DNA of 39,469 bases from an uncultured Pelagibacteraceae bacterium (GTDB taxonomy: Bacteria > Pseudomonadota > Alphaproteobacteria > Pelagibacterales > Pelagibacteraceae). Below the pieces are notes generated by a model. That model saw nothing but the letters and a program-made list of their open reading frames with translations, searched no databases and was not told the DNA's origin. Shown in pieces: positions 35,144 through 39,469 of this stretch. The position numbers were made by a program, and so were the translations under genes. Where the stretch lies: assembly GCA_902602655.1 (NCBI GenBank), contig CACKRM010000006.1:1-39469 (forward strand). The letters run 5' to 3'. The stretch's first letter is position 1. The number at the start of each line of letters is the position of its first letter.

Positions 35144-35940
35144 AATATCTCTCTCTCATAGCTTCTTCTGCTTTAATAATCTATTTAGTATTGTTAATTT
35201 TAATTTATGTAAATCAAAGAAAGTTACTTTATTTACCGACAGAAAATAATTATTTAGATGATCCGATTAAATTTAAATACAAGGAGTTTTTTTTAGAGGT
35301 TGATAAAAGTATTAAACTCAGATCTTGGCTAATAGAAAAAGATTTAAAAAAATATAAAACCTTATTATTTTTTCATGGCAATGCAGGTAATTTATTTAAC
35401 AGATCATATAAATTAAATAAATTTAACGAACTTGACTTAAATGTTTTAATTATTTCATGGAGAAGTTTTAGTGGCAACTCTGGGGAACCTACTGAATCTA
35501 ATTTATATTCAGACGCCATAACAGCTGTTAAGTGGTTAAACAAAAAAGGTGTTAAATCTGAAAATATAGTTTTATATGGGGAGTCATTAGGAACAGGTGT
35601 AGCAGTTGAAATTGGTCAAAGTAACAAATTTAATAGTATCATTTTAGAGTCACCATATACATCTATGGAAAAAGCGGCGAAGATTTATTATCCATACCTC
35701 CCGATCAAATTTTTACTGAAAGATAAATATAACTCTGAAAAAAAAATTAAAAATATTAAAACTCCAATTTTAATTATGCATGGTAAGAAAGATCAAATTA
35801 TACCTTTTTATATGGGAAAAAAATTATTTGACAATGCAAATAATCCAAAATTTTTTTTACAAATAGATGACGATGATCATATGCTAACATTTAATGATAG
35901 TTTACTTTTGGAAATTAAAAATTTTATTAATAAATATTAA
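35140..35940 (+). CDS. Alpha/beta hydrolase (BEM46/ABHD13-like)
   Basis: LLFFHGNAGNLFNRS, VLIISWRSFSGNSGEPTESNLYSDAITAVKWL, LYGESLGTGVAVEIG, LIMHGKKDQIIPFYMGKKLF. Confidence 0.92.
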   Translation: MKYLSLIASSALIIYLVLLILIYVNQRKLLYLPTENNYLDDPIKFKYKEFFLEVDKSIKLRSWLIEKDLKKYKTLLFFHGNAGNLFNRSYKLNKFNELDLNVLIISWRSFSGNSGEPTESNLYSDAITAVKWLNKKGVKSENIVLYGESLGTGVAVEIGQSNKFNSIILESPYTSMEKAAKIYYPYLPIKFLLKDKYNSEKKIKNIKTPILIMHGKKDQIIPFYMGKKLFDNANNPKFFLQIDDDDHMLTFNDSLLLEIKNFINKY

Positions 35941-36854
35941 TTTACGGAAAGCAATGTCTTAGCAAATAGATCTGCCTTAAAAGGTTGCAAGTCATCTTCT
36001 TTTTCTCCCATACCTATTGCAACGATTGGCAATTTGTATTTTTTACAAATAGCTATTACAACGCCGCCTTTTGCAGTATTATCTAATTTTGTAATTATTA
36101 AACCAGTTAAGCTATGTATTTTAGAAAACTCTTCAACTTGATTTAATGCATTTTGTCCTGTTGTTGCATCTAAAACTAAAATTGTTTCATTAGGATATTT
36201 TTCATCTATTTTCTTTAATACATTAATTATTTTTTTATACTCTTCCATCAAGTTTTTTTTATTTTGTAATCTTCCTGCAGTATCTATTAGAGCAATATCA
36301 ATTTTATTCTTTTTTGTAAATTCTGCAGTTTTATAAGCAACTGAAGCTGGATCACTTCCAGTTTCAGATTTAATTATGTCTACCTTAATTTTTCTAGCCC
36401 AAAGCTCTAATTGGCCAATCGCTGCTGCTCGAAATGTATCAGCAGCTCCAAAAACAACTGATTTGTTATTATCCTTAAAAAATTTGCCAATTTTTCCTAT
36501 TGTTGTGGTCTTTCCAACTCCATTTACTCCAGAGACCACTATAACTGCAGATTTATTATTTCCGAGATCATTTAAATTTTTTTCGTATTTAAGAAGATCT
36601 AAAGAAAGTTTATCAGCTAACAATTTAAGTATTTCTTTATGATCATTAAGTTTTTTATCTACTCTAAATTTCTCAAAATCGTTTTTAAGATTTTGGGCAG
36701 TTTCGATACCAACATCTGAACTTATTAATAAATCCTCAAATTCTTGCAAAAGGTTTTGATCTATTTTTCTCTTTTTAAAAATATTTGTTATTCCTTCAGA
36801 CAATGAGGAAGAACTTTTGTTTAATCCTAACTTAAATTTTTCTAATAAACCCAT
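35937..36854 (-). CDS. ftsY: Signal recognition particle receptor FtsY
   Basis: VSGVNGVGKTTTIGKIGKFF, FGAADTFRAAAIGQLELWA, IDTAGRLQNKKNLMEE, TKLDNTAKGGVVIAI. Confidence 0.97.
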   Translation of the reverse strand: MGLLEKFKLGLNKSSSSLSEGITNIFKKRKIDQNLLQEFEDLLISSDVGIETAQNLKNDFEKFRVDKKLNDHKEILKLLADKLSLDLLKYEKNLNDLGNNKSAVIVVSGVNGVGKTTTIGKIGKFFKDNNKSVVFGAADTFRAAAIGQLELWARKIKVDIIKSETGSDPASVAYKTAEFTKKNKIDIALIDTAGRLQNKKNLMEEYKKIINVLKKIDEKYPNETILVLDATTGQNALNQVEEFSKIHSLTGLIITKLDNTAKGGVVIAICKKYKLPIVAIGMGEKEDDLQPFKADLFAKTLLSVN

Positions 36855-36855
36855 T

Positions 36856-37668
36856 TCAAATTTGAATATTTATTATATTAATCTTTGATACTGGCCCAGT
36901 CATAAAAATATTTTGATTATTATCGTACTCAATTTCTAAAGACCCTTGCTCAAAAGAAATTTGAACTTTCCTATCAGTAAGATTTTTAGAAAAAGATGCA
37001 ACTGCGGTTGCGCATGCCGCGGTTCCACAAGCTTTTGTCTGGCCAGCACCTCTTTCCCAAACATTAATTTTTATATTTTTTTTATCATTTATTTGAGCCA
37101 ATGTTAAATTACATCTCTCTGGAAATAAGTTATGATTTTCAACTAAAGGGCCAATCTTTTTAATGTCATTTTCAAAGCAGTCTTTCACAAAAAAAATTAT
37201 ATGTGGATTTCCAACATTTAGAGCGAAACCAGATTTAAAACTTTGACCATTTAAGTCCAGGTTTATATTTTTATGATCGATTTTTTTTGAAATGGGAATC
37301 TTGTTCCAAGCAAAATTTGGTTTACCCATATTAATTTTTACAATCTGGTCTTTGACAAGGTATGCTGTCAAGGTTCTATTTTTTGTTTTTAAATTTATCT
37401 CATTTATATTTTTTTCTTTCCCCAGGATATAAGCTACACACCTACTTCCGTTACCGCATGCATCTACTTCCTCTCCATCTTGATTATAAATTTTTATAGG
37501 TAAAATATTACTTTGTTCCTCCTCTATATAAATTAGTTGATCAAAGTTTTCAGTTTTTTTTAATTTGATAATTTCATTTTTGCTTAAGTTAATGGTCTTG
37601 TCTCTTCTATCGATTATAATGAAAGAATTTCCTAGACCATCCATTTTGTATGCTTTTAAAGATGCCAT
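36856..37668 (-). CDS. dapF: Diaminopimelate epimerase
   Basis: MDGLGNSFIIID, YNQDGEEVDACGNGSRCVAYIL, NVGNPHIIFFV, NVWERGAGQTKACGTAACATAVA. Confidence 0.96.
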   Translation of the reverse strand: MASLKAYKMDGLGNSFIIIDRRDKTINLSKNEIIKLKKTENFDQLIYIEEEQSNILPIKIYNQDGEEVDACGNGSRCVAYILGKEKNINEINLKTKNRTLTAYLVKDQIVKINMGKPNFAWNKIPISKKIDHKNINLDLNGQSFKSGFALNVGNPHIIFFVKDCFENDIKKIGPLVENHNLFPERCNLTLAQINDKKNIKINVWERGAGQTKACGTAACATAVASFSKNLTDRKVQISFEQGSLEIEYDNNQNIFMTGPVSKINIINIQI

Positions 37669-37732
37669 ATTTATTGATTAGTATAATTATTCATTGACTT
37701 TTAAAACCCCTAATTGTAACTTCAACCACTTT

Positions 37733-37816
37733 CCGCAAATACGAGTGTTTTTTGCGGTGCTCTTAGAAATTAAGAGGATCGACACCAGTCAGCGAGGGTT
37801 CGCCCACTGGTGCGAT
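37733..37816 (+). ncRNA. Multi-hairpin structured RNA candidate upstream of ffh
   Basis: Three consecutive stems: CCGCAAA/TTTGCGG (37733-37739/37751-37757); CTCTTA/TAAGAG (37760-37765/37771-37776); ATCG-a-CACCAGT/ACTGGTG-CGAT (37778-37789/37806-37816). Locally GC-richer than its surroundings and non-coding. Confidence 0.7.
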
Positions 37817-37835
37817 AGGTGTTGGTTAAATAAAT

Positions 37836-39185
37836 ATGTTTGAAAACTTAACAAATAAATTAGAGAATTTACTATCTAAACTTAAAGCAGCTCCCTCTCT
37901 AACTAAAGAGCAAGTTAGTGAAGGTATGGTTGAAATTAGGCAAGCATTACTGGAAGCTGACGTGTCTCTTTCTGTAGTAAAGGAACTGGTCTCAAGTATA
38001 CAAAAAAAAGCTGTTGGACAAGAAATTATAAGATCAACATCCCCCGGTCAGATGATCGTTAAAATCGTTAGTGATGAATTAATAAAGATTTTAGGAGAAA
38101 AGAATGAAGATTTAAATTTGAACTCTACTCCTCCAATTTCCTATTTATTAGTAGGTCTTCAAGGTTCAGGAAAAACTACGACTGCCGCTAAGTTAGCAAA
38201 ATTTATTGAAAAAAAAAATAATAAGAAAGTTATGTTAGTAAGCTTAGATGTTTACAGGCCAGCTGCTCAAGAACAACTCAAAATTTTAGCAGATCAAAAT
38301 AAACTGCTTAATTTACCAGTCGTTGAAAAACAATTACCTCTTGATATAGCTAGTAGAGCACTCAATGCCGCTAGTCTAAATGGCGCAGATGTAGTTATTT
38401 TTGACTCAGCGGGAAGAACACAAATTGATCTTAATATGATGAATGAGATCAAAAAAATAAAAGAAGTTGTAAAACCTCTAGAAACAATTCTAGTTGCAGA
38501 TTCCCTTACAGGTCAAGTTGCCGTTGATGTTGCAAATGAATTTAACTCAGCTATTCAACTATCGAGCATAGTCTTAACTCGAGTTGATGGAGACGGTAAA
38601 GGAGGTGCCGCTTTAAGTATGAAATATGTAACGGGCAAGCCAATAAAATTTATTGGTGTAGGTGAAAAAATTGATGATTTGGAGCTATTTCATCCTAAAA
38701 GAATAGCAAATAGAATTTTAGGTATGGGAGACATAGTCTCTCTAGTAGAAAAAGCAGCTCAGGACCTAGATGACGAAAAAATAAAAAAAACTGAAAAAGA
38801 AATTAAAGAAGGAGCATTTACGTTAGATAGTTATTTAATTCAACTTAGACAAATGAAAAAAATGGGCGGAATGGAAGGAGTAATGTCCATGATGCCAGGT
38901 GTAAGTAAAATTAAAGAAAAAATGAAAAATTCATCAATAGATGAAGATTTAATTGGATCAAACGAAGCTATAATTCTTTCTATGACAAAAGAAGAAAGAG
39001 AAAACCCAAAAATTATAAGTGGATCAAGAAGAAAAAGAATTTCACAAGGTTCAGGAGTTGACGTTTCAAAAATAAATAGACTTTTAAAACAGTTTAGAAT
39101 GATGACAGAGATGATGAAAAAAATGTCTAAAGGAAACAAAATTCCATCAGGGATTCCTGATGAAATATTAAATCAATTAAAATGA
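37836..39185 (+). CDS. ffh: Signal recognition particle protein Ffh
   Basis: [61 protein letters not shown]-domain [35 protein letters not shown]. Confidence 0.98.
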   Translation: MFENLTNKLENLLSKLKAAPSLTKEQVSEGMVEIRQALLEADVSLSVVKELVSSIQKKAVGQEIIRSTSPGQMIVKIVSDELIKILGEKNEDLNLNSTPPISYLLVGLQGSGKTTTAAKLAKFIEKKNNKKVMLVSLDVYRPAAQEQLKILADQNKLLNLPVVEKQLPLDIASRALNAASLNGADVVIFDSAGRTQIDLNMMNEIKKIKEVVKPLETILVADSLTGQVAVDVANEFNSAIQLSSIVLTRVDGDGKGGAALSMKYVTGKPIKFIGVGEKIDDLELFHPKRIANRILGMGDIVSLVEKAAQDLDDEKIKKTEKEIKEGAFTLDSYLIQLRQMKKMGGMEGVMSMMPGVSKIKEKMKNSSIDEDLIGSNEAIILSMTKEERENPKIISGSRRKRISQGSGVDVSKINRLLKQFRMMTEMMKKMSKGNKIPSGIPDEILNQLK

Positions 39186-39195
39186 AAGGAAGAAA

Positions 39196-39469
39196 ATGCT
39201 AAAAATAAGACTGTCAATGGGCGGAGTTAGAAAAAGACCAATTTATAAAATCGTAGTTGCGGACAGCAGATTTCCAAGAGATGGTAGATTTGTTGAAAAA
39301 TTAGGTTCTTTTAATCCACTTTTACCAAAAGAAAAAAAAGAAAGAATTAAACTAGAAGTGGAAAGAGTAAAATATTGGATTAGTAAAGGGGCGAAACCAA
39401 CAATTAGAGTTTCTAGAATTCTTGGCGAGGCTCAGGTGATGCCTATGCCAAAAGCAGGAAATAATCCTC
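39196..39469 (+). CDS. rpsP: 30S ribosomal protein S16, partial (runs off window)
   Basis: [46 protein letters not shown], directly after ffh; AGGAAG upstream. Confidence 0.97.
   Translation, partial: MLKIRLSMGGVRKRPIYKIVVADSRFPRDGRFVEKLGSFNPLLPKEKKERIKLEVERVKYWISKGAKPTIRVSRILGEAQVMPMPKAGNNP

Noticed and set aside
37724-37835. Possibility that this is the SRP RNA (ffs/4.5S)
   Set aside because: The conserved domain IV motif (GGAA tetraloop with the AGCAG-type asymmetric loop) is absent.
1-39469. CRISPR arrays, IS elements, integrases, phage genes, toxin-antitoxin pairs
   Set aside because: No direct-repeat arrays, transposase or recombinase motifs, or recognisable TA pairs seen on either strand.

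Overview
This 39.5 kb window is AT-rich, gene-dense chromosomal DNA. Gene content and order (tsaD-hemC-hemD, ccmCDEFGH, glcDEF, dctPQM TRAP, dapF/ftsY, ffh-rpsP, hspQ, DUF2794/IspZ) look like a streamlined marine alphaproteobacterium of the SAR11/Pelagibacterales type; that lineage call is inference from memory, not a search. I see no tRNA, rRNA, CRISPR array, phage or IS element. Most genes are housekeeping. The parts most worth a second look are: (i) a 5'-truncated acetyl-CoA synthetase with an extremely Lys/Arg-rich N-terminal extension and a probable TTG start; (ii) a light/flavoprotein cluster with two different photolyase-family proteins, a DCC (DUF393) protein and an uncalled GTG-start DUF2256 zinc-ribbon-like gene, lying directly after folD; (iii) a multi-hairpin structured RNA candidate just upstream of ffh; (iv) a structured intergenic region between hspQ and ccmC; (v) a glycolate/2-hydroxyacid oxidation operon whose glcD promoter predicts a leaderless mRNA and carries a palindrome over the -10; (vi) a TRAP transporter with a terminator between dctP and dctQ, followed by an amidase and an uncalled 59-aa membrane peptide. 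I found no clear-cut new defence or mobile system.
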